Shown: positions 1 through 8,382 of the stretch, piece by piece
How positions within the stretch are numbered: position 1 is the first letter of the stretch
Layout of the letters: each line of letters opens with the position of its first letter
Source: Paraburkholderia sp.
Lineage (GTDB): Bacteria; Pseudomonadota; Gammaproteobacteria; Burkholderiales; Burkholderiaceae
Direction: 5' to 3'
Length of the DNA stretch: 64,000 nt
Assembly: GCA_004322045.1 (NCBI GenBank)
Contig: SCRN01000044.1
Span: 62,001 to 126,000 of the forward strand
Notes under the pieces: generated by a model
Told to the model about the DNA's origin: nothing
The model's input: only the letters and a program-made list of their open reading frames with translations
Databases searched by the model: none
Made by a program: the position numbers and the translations under genes

Positions 1-1
1 G

Positions 2-2140
2 GCGCGTGGGATCATCGACTGGAATAATTTCTCGATCGGCAGCGGCAACCAAGTCACGTTCAACAACGGCAATGGCGCCACGTTGAATCGTGTCACGGGC
101 GGCAACGCCTCTTCGATACTCGGCTCGCTCTCGGCCACCGGCAGCCTTTACGTGATCAACCCGCAGGGCATCGTGGTCGGCTCGACGGGCGTCGTTACGA
201 CCGGCGGCCGTTTCGTCGCATCGACGCTCGACGTCGATAACACTGCGTTCATGAACGGCGGCCCGCTCACGCTCACAGGCCCGTCGAATCAAAACGTCGT
301 CAATCTCGGCAAGATCGGATCGACGCAGGGCGACGTCTTTCTCGTCTCGGCCGGCAAAGTGGAAAACGCGGGCGCCATCAGCGCGCCGCAGGGCACGGCC
401 GAGCTCGCCGCGGGGCGCCAGATTCTGTTGCAGGACTCGTCCACGGGCAAACAAGTGTTCGTGCAAAGCGGCAGCAAAGGCACCGTGCTCGACAGCGGCG
501 TCATTGCCGCCGCACAAGTGAGCTTGCAAGCGGCGGACGGCAACGTGTACGCCCTGTCCGGCAATCACGACGCGATTCGCGCGACGGGAACAGCCACACG
601 CGATGGCCACGTCTGGCTCGTCGCCGATACGGGGACCGTCGAACTGCCGCAGGCGGTCACGGCCACGAATGCGGACGGTACGGGCGGCGCCGTCGACACC
701 GTGGCGGGCACGCTCACGTTCTGCAGCAATTGCACGCCGACTGTCACAGCCGGCATGTGGACCCTCACGACGCCGGGCTACAAGATCGACGGCACGGCCG
801 CAGCCGCGTTCTCGCGCAGCTTGAACGCCGGCACGTCGATTGATGTACGGACCACGGGCGCGGCCGGGAGCGAAGGCGACATCAACGTCGTGTCGAATCT
901 CGCTTGGAATGGAAGCGCTTCGCTTGCGTTCGATGCATTTCGCGCGGTAACGCTCGGCAGTGGCAAGACGATCGCCAACACGGGCGGTGGCAATCTCACG
1001 CTGCGCGCCGATGCGACCGGCATCGACAACGGCGGCGGCGTACTGAGCGTCGGCACCATCGATTGGTCCAAGAGCGCCGGCATCGTCGCTATGTATTCCG
1101 ACATGAACGGAACGTACGTGCCGGGGACACTGGTTGGCAATCCCGGGTGGGTCAAGCCAGCGCTCGAGACCGGCATCGTGACGCAACTCACGGCGTATCG
1201 GCTCGTCAATTCGGTGAACGATTTGCAGAACGTCTCGCAAAACCTCGCCGGCAACTACGCTCTGGGCCGCGACATCGCGGCGAACGGCAGCGCGATCGCG
1301 ATTGGAAGCGCCGCATTCACAGGCCAATTCGACGGTCTCGGTCACGTGATCGATAGCCCGTCGACGGGCACCGCGGGCCTGTTCGCTCAGATCGGCGCCA
1401 CTGGCGTGGTGCGTAACTTGGGTGTGGCCAACAGCAGCATTTCATTTGGGCACTGCTATGCCGACGCCTGCACGACCGGCTTGCTGACGCAGCAAAACGA
1501 CGGACTCATCACACGCTCGTACTCGACGGGTTATCTCTCTTTCAACGATTTCGGACCCGGCTCGACCTATTCCGCGGGAGGCCTCGTGGGCCAGAACAAC
1601 GGCACGATCGCGCAATCGTGGAGCAGCGCCGGCATCAGCGGCATGCCCGACTTCACCGGTGGGCCGGGATCCGGCGATCTCGGCGGCTTGGTCGCGGACA
1701 ACAACGGCGCCATCACGCAGTCTTATGCGACCGGCGACGTCAGCGGCGGCGGCTGGGCGTTCGTGGGCGGACTCGCCGGCCGCAGTGGCGGCACGATCAC
1801 GCAGTCGTTCGCCACGGGCGCCGTCTCGGGCGGCGGCGGCTCCTACTGGTACGGCCCCGGCGGCGGCGCAGGCGGTTTGATCGGCGGCGGCAGCGGCGGC
1901 GACAGCACCGACTACTGGAATGCGCAAACGTCGGGGATGGCGACCGATAGCGGTGGCGTGCCCGCACAAAACGGCTTGACCACAGCGCAGATGAGCAATC
2001 CGGCCAGCTTCGCAGGGTGGGACTTCAGCGCAACCGGCGCCTGGGTCATGCCGGGCGGATCGGCGTACCCCGAATTGCGCTGGCAAGCTGCGCCGCCGGC
2101 GGGAACGGGAGCGGTCGCGCCATCTCGACTTCGGCTGTAG
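2..2140 (+). CDS. Two-partner-secretion adhesin with GLUG repeats, 5' partial
   Basis: This is a large surface or secreted beta-helical protein of the filamentous haemagglutinin type. The frame is open from base 2, so the signal peptide and true start lie outside the window. The first ~60 codons match the TPS secretion domain: an IDWNNFSIGSGN-like stretch, ATLNRVTG, then GSLYVINPQGIVVG. Later there are GLUG-type repeats: GGLVGQNNGTIAQSWS near base 1576, GGLVADNNGAITQSYATG near 1681 and GGLAGRSGGTITQSFATG near 1768. Glycine-rich linkers join them. Such proteins are exported by a TpsB/FhaC outer-membrane transporter, which is not visible here. The protein ends soon after the repeats, so it is short for the family. 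Family membership is clear; the ligand is unknown. Confidence 0.85.
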   Translation, partial: ARGIIDWNNFSIGSGNQVTFNNGNGATLNRVTGGNASSILGSLSATGSLYVINPQGIVVGSTGVVTTGGRFVASTLDVDNTAFMNGGPLTLTGPSNQNVVNLGKIGSTQGDVFLVSAGKVENAGAISAPQGTAELAAGRQILLQDSSTGKQVFVQSGSKGTVLDSGVIAAAQVSLQAADGNVYALSGNHDAIRATGTATRDGHVWLVADTGTVELPQAVTATNADGTGGAVDTVAGTLTFCSNCTPTVTAGMWTLTTPGYKIDGTAAAAFSRSLNAGTSIDVRTTGAAGSEGDINVVSNLAWNGSASLAFDAFRAVTLGSGKTIANTGGGNLTLRADATGIDNGGGVLSVGTIDWSKSAGIVAMYSDMNGTYVPGTLVGNPGWVKPALETGIVTQLTAYRLVNSVNDLQNVSQNLAGNYALGRDIAANGSAIAIGSAAFTGQFDGLGHVIDSPSTGTAGLFAQIGATGVVRNLGVANSSISFGHCYADACTTGLLTQQNDGLITRSYSTGYLSFNDFGPGSTYSAGGLVGQNNGTIAQSWSSAGISGMPDFTGGPGSGDLGGLVADNNGAITQSYATGDVSGGGWAFVGGLAGRSGGTITQSFATGAVSGGGGSYWYGPGGGAGGLIGGGSGGDSTDYWNAQTSGMATDSGGVPAQNGLTTAQMSNPASFAGWDFSATGAWVMPGGSAYPELRWQAAPPAGTGAVAPSRLRL

Positions 2141-2172
2141 GCGTTCGGCGCGCGTTACAAACTCACTCCGAT

Positions 2173-3582
2173 TCAAGCTGTACGCGCAGCATCCTCGCTC
2201 CGCCCTGCCCTTTCCAGTGCGGCCAAGAAGCTCGAACTCCACCAATGGACATCGAACTGGCGGATTCGACTCATGAGCGCGGCGTGGCGGTTGATACGCT
2301 CATCCGGCGACATTGTCAGTGCTCGTTGAATGGCGTGCGCAGTCCCTTGCGTGTCGTAGGGGTTCACCAGCAGTGCTTCCTTCAAGTGCTCCGCAGCGCC
2401 GGCGAACCGGGACAACACCAGCATGCCCGGGTCGGCAGGATCCTGCGCGGCGATAAACTCCTTGGCGACCAGGTTCATCCCGTCGCGCAGCGGCGTGACG
2501 AGCGCAACGCGGCTTGCCCGATACAAGCCGGGTAGCCGCTTCCGAGCGACATTGCGATGGATGTAACGCACCGGCATCCAATCCAGTTCGCCGTAATCGC
2601 CATTGATCTCGCCGCACAGACTATCCATCTGACGACGCAGGTCGTCATAGGCGCCGACATCTTCGCGGCTCGGCGAGGCAATCTGGATCAACGTCGCGCT
2701 GCCGCGATTCTCCGGGTAGGCGGCAAGGAGTTCGCGAAACGCGTGGACGCGTTGCGGCAGCCCCTTGGAATAATCGAGCCGGTCGACACCGAGCAACAGA
2801 CGCCGTCGCGAGTACTCTTCGCGCATCCGCATGAACATGTCGATTCCGTCCCGCGCTCTGGCGAGCTTGTTGAATTCCTCGACGTCGATACCGATTGGGT
2901 ACGCCCCGACGCGCAGCGTCCGATTGAACGCCCGAAGACGGCCGTCGGATAAACGCTCGGCGCCGGCCTCCGATTCCACGTAGTGTGCAAAGTGCGTTAC
3001 ATCGACTTCGCTCTGGAAGCCGACGAGGTCATACGCAAACAGCGAACGCATCAACCATTCGTGTTCCGGTATCGCCGCCATGATCAAGGGCGGCGGCATC
3101 GGTATGTGCAGGAAAAAGCCGATGCGGTTGGCACACCCCATTGCACGCAATTCCGCCGCGAGGGGGATCAGATGATAGTCGTGAATCCAAATGACATCAT
3201 CGGGCCGCAATAAAGGCAATAACTTATGGGCGAATAGCCGATTGACGCGCCGGTATCCCGCGGCAAACCGCACGTCGAAGTTAGCGAGATCGAGCCGGTA
3301 ATGAAATACCGGCCACAATATTCCGTTGGCATACCCCAGGTAGTACGCGTCATAGTCCTGCTGGGTAAGATCGAGGGTAGCGAGGTGTACGTTGCCGACT
3401 GCCTGCAATTTAACGTCGCCGTGATCGGCATCGCCAGGCGTCTCTTCACGGATTTTCCCGCTCCAACCGAACCAGAGGCCCCCCGTCTGTTGCAGACTTT
3501 CCTTGACTGCGACTGCAAGCCCTCCTGCCGCAGCTTTGCTCGGGTCGGCAACGCGATTCGAAACAACAACCAGACGACTCAC
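2173..3582 (-). CDS. otsA: Alpha,alpha-trehalose-phosphate synthase (UDP-forming)
   Basis: GT20 glycosyltransferase of 469 aa that joins UDP-glucose and glucose-6-phosphate into trehalose-6-phosphate, a cytosolic step in osmoprotectant synthesis. The N-terminal loop [10 protein letters not shown]...GGLAVAV, the acceptor motif [25 protein letters not shown], the donor-binding [14 protein letters not shown] and [17 protein letters not shown] are all present. Length matches E. coli OtsA (about 474 aa). The start is GTG, with a GGGGAT ribosome-binding site a few bases upstream. No otsB phosphatase is next to it, so that step is encoded elsewhere. It converges with the adhesin gene, with only ~30 bases between them. 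Confidence 0.95.
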   Translation of the reverse strand: MSRLVVVSNRVADPSKAAAGGLAVAVKESLQQTGGLWFGWSGKIREETPGDADHGDVKLQAVGNVHLATLDLTQQDYDAYYLGYANGILWPVFHYRLDLANFDVRFAAGYRRVNRLFAHKLLPLLRPDDVIWIHDYHLIPLAAELRAMGCANRIGFFLHIPMPPPLIMAAIPEHEWLMRSLFAYDLVGFQSEVDVTHFAHYVESEAGAERLSDGRLRAFNRTLRVGAYPIGIDVEEFNKLARARDGIDMFMRMREEYSRRRLLLGVDRLDYSKGLPQRVHAFRELLAAYPENRGSATLIQIASPSREDVGAYDDLRRQMDSLCGEINGDYGELDWMPVRYIHRNVARKRLPGLYRASRVALVTPLRDGMNLVAKEFIAAQDPADPGMLVLSRFAGAAEHLKEALLVNPYDTQGTAHAIQRALTMSPDERINRHAALMSRIRQFDVHWWSSSFLAALERAGRSEDAARTA

Positions 3583-3934
3583 TTGATCCCCATATTAATT
3601 CACGCTGGGTGAACAGATCGACATAACTCGTGGGGCGAATGCCATACCAACTCCCATTGCTAGGACGGAATGTATTCGATCGTAACATAGGCGTTCCACC
3701 CCACTTTCGAGTGGTCGGGTTTCGCGCTGCGGCGTCGGTTTCGGCGTCGGTTTCGGCGTCGGTTTCGGCGTCGGTTTCGGCATCGTGCGGCGAGGCGCTC
3801 GGCAGCCGGCCATCAGGAAACCTTAATGTTGGCAGTGCATCATGAGGATGCCCTTCGTGCGTGCATCTGCCATTAGACCGGGCAGGCACGTTGGGTTGCC
3901 ATCACCGATCCATCGACACTCAAGAGGTCCACGC
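3583..3934. other. Intergenic region upstream of otsA
   Basis: This 352-base stretch separates otsA (minus) from the small plus-strand gene. It holds the 12-base tandem repeat described separately and presumably promoters for both flanking genes. The minus-strand ORFs through it read only KPTP or DAET peptide repeats created by the tandem repeat and are not credible genes. Confidence 0.5.
3734..3781. repeat. Four perfect 12-base tandem repeats
   Basis: The unit GTCGGTTTCGGC occurs four times head to tail without mismatches, in the divergent intergenic region between otsA and a small gene. Copy number of such a tract is prone to slippage. Nothing shows that it is coding. Confidence 0.9.
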
Positions 3935-4144
3935 ATGACCCTCTCACCCATCAACGCCAATGCGATGAGCTTGGCGGCACAATCCGCCCACTATGCTTCC
4001 GGGGGAAACGAAGCACGCGAAGTTGGTCCCGATCACGACGGTGACCGCGACGATGGCGGTAGCCAAGCCATCGCCGCCGCATCGCGGCCGGTTATGAATG
4101 CCAACGGCCAAATGGTCGGCGGTACGGTCAACGTCACCGCGTAA
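3935..4144 (+). CDS. Small hypothetical protein, 69 aa
   Basis: I do not recognise a named family. The ATG at 3935 was chosen over upstream in-frame starts because AAGAGG lies seven bases before it. The peptide begins MTLSPINANAMSLAAQSAH, has an acidic histidine/aspartate-rich middle (DHDGDRDDGG) and ends MVGGTVNVTA. There is no signal peptide or membrane segment. The MNANGQMVGGTVNVTA ending resembles small uncharacterised Burkholderia proteins from memory, which is only weak support. It is followed by 120 bases without features before the convergent metallo-hydrolase gene. Confidence 0.5.
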   Translation: MTLSPINANAMSLAAQSAHYASGGNEAREVGPDHDGDRDDGGSQAIAAASRPVMNANGQMVGGTVNVTA

Positions 4145-4264
4145 GCGGACTACAGCGACGAACTAACGACGCTTAACGGCGATGCCGGTTTCCTTCGGGA
4201 GATCGGCTCCGCGAGTTGGGCAGCAAACGGGCAGCAAGCGTCATTTGATTTGAGCCGCGGGCGA

Positions 4265-5149
4265 TCAAATTGCGTCGAGTGGAATCTTCAGATAACGCAC
4301 GCCGTTGCCTTCGGGATCGGGCAGATGCCCGGCACGCATGTTGACCTGCACTGCGGGCAGCATCAGCACCGGCATGTCGAGCGTCGCGTCGCGCGCGGTT
4401 CGCATCGCGACGAACTCGTCCTCGGTGACGCCGTCGCGCACATGCACGTTCGCGGCCCGCTGGTCTGCGACCGTGCACGTGTATTGGACATCGCGCCCCC
4501 CGGGTTGATAGTCGTGGCACGTATAGAGACGCGTGTCGGGCGGCAGATCCAGCAAACGCGAAATAGAACGGTACAGCTCACGCGCGTCGCCCCCGGGAAA
4601 ATCGCAGCGTGCCGTGCCGTAATCGGGCATGAACAAAGTATCGCCCACGAACGCCGCCCGCTCGATGCCGCCGTCGACGTGGTAAGTCATACAGGCCGGC
4701 GTATGACCCGGCGTGTGGATGGCGCGAATCGACAGCGCGCCGAGCGGCAGAACCTCACCATCGTCGAGCAGCCGATCGAACGGATTCGCGTCTGTGGCGA
4801 TACCCCGTGTTTCGTTAAACAATCGCCCAAACGTGTGCTGCACGCGCCTCACTTGAGCGCCAATTGCGATCGCGCCACCAACGCGACGCTTCAGATAGGG
4901 CGCAGCAGAGAGATGATCCGCATGGACGTGCGTCTCCAACAACCAGCGGACCGTCGCGCCGAGTTCCGACACGCGCGCGATGAGTCGGTCGGCGCTTGTC
5001 GTTCGGGTACGCCCAGATCGCGGATCGTAGTCGAGTACGCTGTCGATCAGCGCGCAGTCGCGACTCGATGGATCGAGCAGCAGGTAACTCACCGTGCTCG
5101 TGCCTGGGTCGAAGAAGCCTTCGATCGACATGACCGGCATGCGGCTCAT
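4265..5149 (-). CDS. MBL-fold hydrolase, persulfide dioxygenase-like (Blh/ETHE1 type)
   Basis: Metallo-beta-lactamase-fold protein of 294 aa. Metal ligands are visible in order: the THVHADH motif (His74, His76, Asp78, His79), His149 in TPGHTP, Asp170 in VGDTLF and His212 in TCHDY. The CMTYHV and MPDYGTARCDFPGGDA signatures are typical of the Blh/persulfide dioxygenase branch, which oxidises glutathione persulfide to sulfite using one iron. It lies 26 bases after the desulfurase-DUF442 gene, with GAGGA seven bases before its ATG, so it is the last gene of the sulfur operon. The DUF442 domain usually fused or adjacent to this enzyme is carried here by the neighbour. Exact substrate is inferred. 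Confidence 0.85.
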   Translation of the reverse strand: MSRMPVMSIEGFFDPGTSTVSYLLLDPSSRDCALIDSVLDYDPRSGRTRTTSADRLIARVSELGATVRWLLETHVHADHLSAAPYLKRRVGGAIAIGAQVRRVQHTFGRLFNETRGIATDANPFDRLLDDGEVLPLGALSIRAIHTPGHTPACMTYHVDGGIERAAFVGDTLFMPDYGTARCDFPGGDARELYRSISRLLDLPPDTRLYTCHDYQPGGRDVQYTCTVADQRAANVHVRDGVTEDEFVAMRTARDATLDMPVLMLPAVQVNMRAGHLPDPEGNGVRYLKIPLDAI

Positions 5150-5175
5150 GGCAGTGTCCTCGATTCGGTGTTGGC

Positions 5176-6720
5176 TTATTTACGCCGCGTTGCCGACATA
5201 CTCCACAGCAATTCCGCTCGCTTTCCCGTACGGCAATAGGCCAACACCGGCTTGGGCAACGTCTTGATATACATGGCAAACGCGGTGAGATCCGATTCGC
5301 TGATTTTGCCGGCAGCCACCGGTAGATAGCGAGCCTCGATATGGAGACGTCCGGCAGCCTCGGCGATCGCGGAAAACGCAGGCTGCCCAGGCTCCTCACC
5401 ATCCGGCCGGTTGCAAATGACTGTCCTGAAGCCCTCGGTACGCACGACTTCGAGGTCATCGCCCGACAACTGAGGTGCGATGGCAAACTCAGGCGATATC
5501 TTCGTGAAGCGCGTCTCCCCGGTGCGCCCTGATGTTTCGCGCAACATCTGCCGGCCAGCAACCGTCTCGTTCTGGCGGCATGCGCGGACGACTTGCTGAA
5601 AACACCCAATGGCAAAATCGACGTCTTCTTGCGTGGTGTACCGGCCGAGGCTGAAACGTACCGTGCGACTCGCCGCATCGGCATCGAGACCCAGCGCAGT
5701 GAGTACGTGAGAAGGGGTTCCGGCTGCAGAGTTGCACGCCGACGTGGACGACACAGCGAGTTCGTCTCCAAGCAGCGACGGAGAAAACCCCGGCAAGCGG
5801 ACCGTCAGGCTTAGCGTATGAGGAATGCGGCGTGCAACGCGCGCATTCTGCGTAACGCCGTCGAGCGCCAGCACCGCATCCAACAGCCTTGCGCTCAGTC
5901 TGGCGATACGGACACTATCGGCGGCCATGTTGGCCGAGGCCAATTCGCATGCCGTTCCCATGCCGACGATCTGATGCGTCGCAAGCGTCCCCGAGCGAAG
6001 TCCCGCCTCATGACCGCCCCCATGCATCTGTGGCGCAATTCGCTCGGCCACCTCGCGACTAACGTACAGCGCCCCAATGCCTTTCGGTCCGTACACCTTG
6101 TGAGCGGACATGGACAACAAGTCGATTCCGAGCGCTTTGACGTCGATCGGCGTCTTGCCAAGCGCCTGTGCGGCGTCGACGTGCAGAAGCGCGCCCGCCG
6201 CATGCACGACCGGTGCGATGGCAGCAACATCGGTCAGCGTGCCGAGTTCGTTGTTGACGAGCATCAGCGACACCAGACCCGTGTGCGGGCCTACCGCCGC
6301 CGCGACCGCGTCCGCTGTGATTTCCCCGTCGGCTGTCGGTCGGATGAATGTGACCGACATCCCGCGCTTTTCGAGGCTGGCCATCGTATCGAGAATCGCC
6401 TTGTGCTCGATCTGGCTCGTGACCAGGTGCCGCCTCGACGTGGCCATTTCGGCATAGCCCTTCAGCGCAAGATTGTTCGACTCCGTCGCGCCGGATGTCC
6501 AAACGATCTCTTGCGCATCCGCACCGATCAGTTGAGCAACCTGCTGTCGTGCGTGCTCGACCCTATCGCGAGCGGCCGCCCCCGCAGCATGTGAACTCGA
6601 AGCGGGATTGCCGAACACGCCATCGATGCCCAGACACTCGGACATCGATTCGATCACCTGCGGGTCGGCAGGGGTAGTTGCTGCATAGTCGAAGTATCGA
6701 AGTTTGCCACTCGTACTCAT
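5176..6720 (-). CDS. Cysteine desulfurase fused to C-terminal DUF442 sulfurtransferase domain
   Basis: PLP enzyme that takes sulfur from cysteine as a protein persulfide, carrying an extra domain. Residues 1-385 are IscS-like: FDYAATTP at the N-terminus, TSGATESNNLALKG, PLP lysine 208 in SAHKVYGPKG and active-site Cys329 in SSTSACNSAAGTPSHVL, almost the same positions as in E. coli IscS. Residues ~405-508 are a DUF442/TIGR01244 rhodanese- or phosphatase-like domain: APQLSGDDL, GFRTVICNRPDGEEPGQP, and YCRTGKRAELLW with Cys496. The ATG at 6720 was chosen because the protein then begins MSTSGKLRYFDYAATTP and a purine-rich site precedes it. A longer in-frame start at 6783 exists. No iscU or iscA is nearby, so a role in general Fe-S assembly is unlikely. 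Confidence 0.9.
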   Translation of the reverse strand: MSTSGKLRYFDYAATTPADPQVIESMSECLGIDGVFGNPASSSHAAGAAARDRVEHARQQVAQLIGADAQEIVWTSGATESNNLALKGYAEMATSRRHLVTSQIEHKAILDTMASLEKRGMSVTFIRPTADGEITADAVAAAVGPHTGLVSLMLVNNELGTLTDVAAIAPVVHAAGALLHVDAAQALGKTPIDVKALGIDLLSMSAHKVYGPKGIGALYVSREVAERIAPQMHGGGHEAGLRSGTLATHQIVGMGTACELASANMAADSVRIARLSARLLDAVLALDGVTQNARVARRIPHTLSLTVRLPGFSPSLLGDELAVSSTSACNSAAGTPSHVLTALGLDADAASRTVRFSLGRYTTQEDVDFAIGCFQQVVRACRQNETVAGRQMLRETSGRTGETRFTKISPEFAIAPQLSGDDLEVVRTEGFRTVICNRPDGEEPGQPAFSAIAEAAGRLHIEARYLPVAAGKISESDLTAFAMYIKTLPKPVLAYCRTGKRAELLWSMSATRRK

Positions 6721-6862
6721 GATGATCCAATTCCCTTTTTCTTTTCGTTCAATCAATCGCGATGGACAGCGTCGAGCCGTCACTCATCGACACACGCCAA
6801 GCGATAAGCGAACAACGCGGGCGCCCCGCCGGTATGCACGAACACCGACCAGCGTGTCGTGC

Positions 6863-7588
6863 CTAATGCAGAATCTTGTCGAGGAAATCTCGCGCGCGCT
6901 CGGAGCGCGGCGTATGGAAGAACGCGTCGCTCGCCGCATCCTCCACGATCAAGCCGGCATCCATGAAGAGCACGCGGTTTGCAACCTTGCGAGCGAATCC
7001 CATCTCGTGCGTGACGCACACCATCGTCATACCTTCGCGCGCGAGTTCGACCATCACATCGAGGACCTCGTTGATCATTTCCGGGTCGAGCGCGGAGGTC
7101 GGCTCGTCGAACAGCATCGCGATCGGATTCATCGACAACGCGCGAGCGATCGCCACGCGCTGTTGCTGCCCACCCGACAACTGACCCGGAAACTTCTGAG
7201 CATGCGCCTTCAGTCCGACGCGTTCGAGCAGACGCAGGCCAATCTCGTGAGCCTCGTCTTTCGAGCGCCGCAACACCTTGATCTGTGCAAGCGTGAGATT
7301 CTCGAGTACGCGGAGATGGGGAAACAACTCGAAATGCTGGAACACCATGCCCACGCGAGCGCGCAGTTGCGCGAGCTTGACCGTCGGGTCGTCGAGTCGA
7401 GTGCCGTCGACCGTGATGCTGCCGTGCTGAAAAGGCTCAAGGCCATTTATCGTCTTGATGAGCGTCGACTTGCCCGAGCCGGACGGGCCGCAAACGACTA
7501 GCACTTCGCCCCTCGTGACCGACGCGCTGCAATCGGTCAAGACTTGATGCTTGCCGTACCACTTCGATACGTTATCGAGAGTAATCAT
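6863..7588 (-). CDS. Polar amino-acid (probably cystine) ABC transporter, ATP-binding protein
   Basis: Cytoplasmic ATPase of 241 aa, GlnQ/TcyN type. It has a Walker A motif GPSGSGKST, a Q-loop in MVFQHFELFPHLRV, the signature LSGGQQQRVAIARAL, Walker B AMLFDEPTSALDPE and the H-loop VTHEMGFA. It follows the permease by 66 bases and precedes the cysteine desulfurase, all on the minus strand. ATPases of this family are nearly identical across substrates, so the cystine assignment rests on context. Confidence 0.9.
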   Translation of the reverse strand: MITLDNVSKWYGKHQVLTDCSASVTRGEVLVVCGPSGSGKSTLIKTINGLEPFQHGSITVDGTRLDDPTVKLAQLRARVGMVFQHFELFPHLRVLENLTLAQIKVLRRSKDEAHEIGLRLLERVGLKAHAQKFPGQLSGGQQQRVAIARALSMNPIAMLFDEPTSALDPEMINEVLDVMVELAREGMTMVCVTHEMGFARKVANRVLFMDAGLIVEDAASDAFFHTPRSERARDFLDKILH

Positions 7589-7654
7589 GTTCGGAGTCTT
7601 GATCGGTAACAGAACGCTCTGGCTTCAACGGGTTGAACATCGGGCAACGCATAG

Positions 7655-8311
7655 TCAGTGCGACGGCATCGCGCAGCGCTTTTCGATGTGGACTTGGACG
7701 CTCGCCAGCAACGTGCTCAGTACCCAGTAAATTGCCGCGGCCGCCAAGTACAACGGCAGCGGTTGAAACGTCGATGCGATCGCTTCCTGTGCAGAGCGCA
7801 GCAGCTCGGTTACGGTGATGACGGAAACGAGAGAGGTGTCCTTGATCAGGCTGATCAGCGTGTTGCCGAGGCTCGGCACGGCCAGACGCAGGGCCTGCGG
7901 GCAAACGACGTACCGCAGCGTCTGTCCATAGGTGAGGCCGAGACTATGCGCGGCCGCCCACTGGCCCCGACCGATCCCGAGAATGGCGCCGCGCATGCTT
8001 TCCGACAAGTACGCACCGGCATTGAGCGTCAGCGTGAAAATACCGGCCGTCGTCGGGTCGAGCGAGAGGCCGACGTCTGGCAGCCCGTAATAGACGACGA
8101 ATACCTGGACGAGAAGCGGCGTGCCGCGCATCAGGCTGACGTACGCTTGTGAGAGCGCGGACAAGATCCGACTGTTGCTGATCCGCATGATCGCAACCAA
8201 GAGCCCGACGATCAATCCGAGCACCATCGACGCGACCGCGAACTTCATGGTGAACACCGCTCCTTGCAGCAGAAGGGGCAAGGTATGTGCAACCAACTCT
8301 AACGCTTGCAT
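7655..8311 (-). CDS. Polar amino-acid (probably cystine) ABC transporter, permease
   Basis: Inner-membrane HisM/TcyL-type permease of about 218 aa. The start at MQALELVAHTLPLL was chosen because the longer frame adds only arginine- and proline-rich sequence that overlaps the upstream gene. Several hydrophobic segments are seen (for example FAVASMVLGLIVGLLVAIM), and the coupling EAA-like loop is in LGLTYGQTLRYVVCPQALR. A single permease gene suggests a homodimer. It lies between the binding protein and the ATPase of the same importer. Confidence 0.9.
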   Translation of the reverse strand: MQALELVAHTLPLLLQGAVFTMKFAVASMVLGLIVGLLVAIMRISNSRILSALSQAYVSLMRGTPLLVQVFVVYYGLPDVGLSLDPTTAGIFTLTLNAGAYLSESMRGAILGIGRGQWAAAHSLGLTYGQTLRYVVCPQALRLAVPSLGNTLISLIKDTSLVSVITVTELLRSAQEAIASTFQPLPLYLAAAAIYWVLSTLLASVQVHIEKRCAMPSH

Positions 8312-8382
8312 AAGCTTGACTCCAGGCGGCGGCCGAGCGCGTCGGCAACACGATGGGCGACGGCGCGCTCGATTGAGAACGG

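Noticed and set aside
3734..3781. Possible CRISPR array
   Set aside because: The units are 12 bases and contiguous with no spacers; no cas genes are present.
3446..3889. Minus-strand ORFs with DAET or KPTP peptide repeats
   Set aside because: The repeats simply translate the 12-base tandem repeat; the frames overlap otsA and have no independent support.
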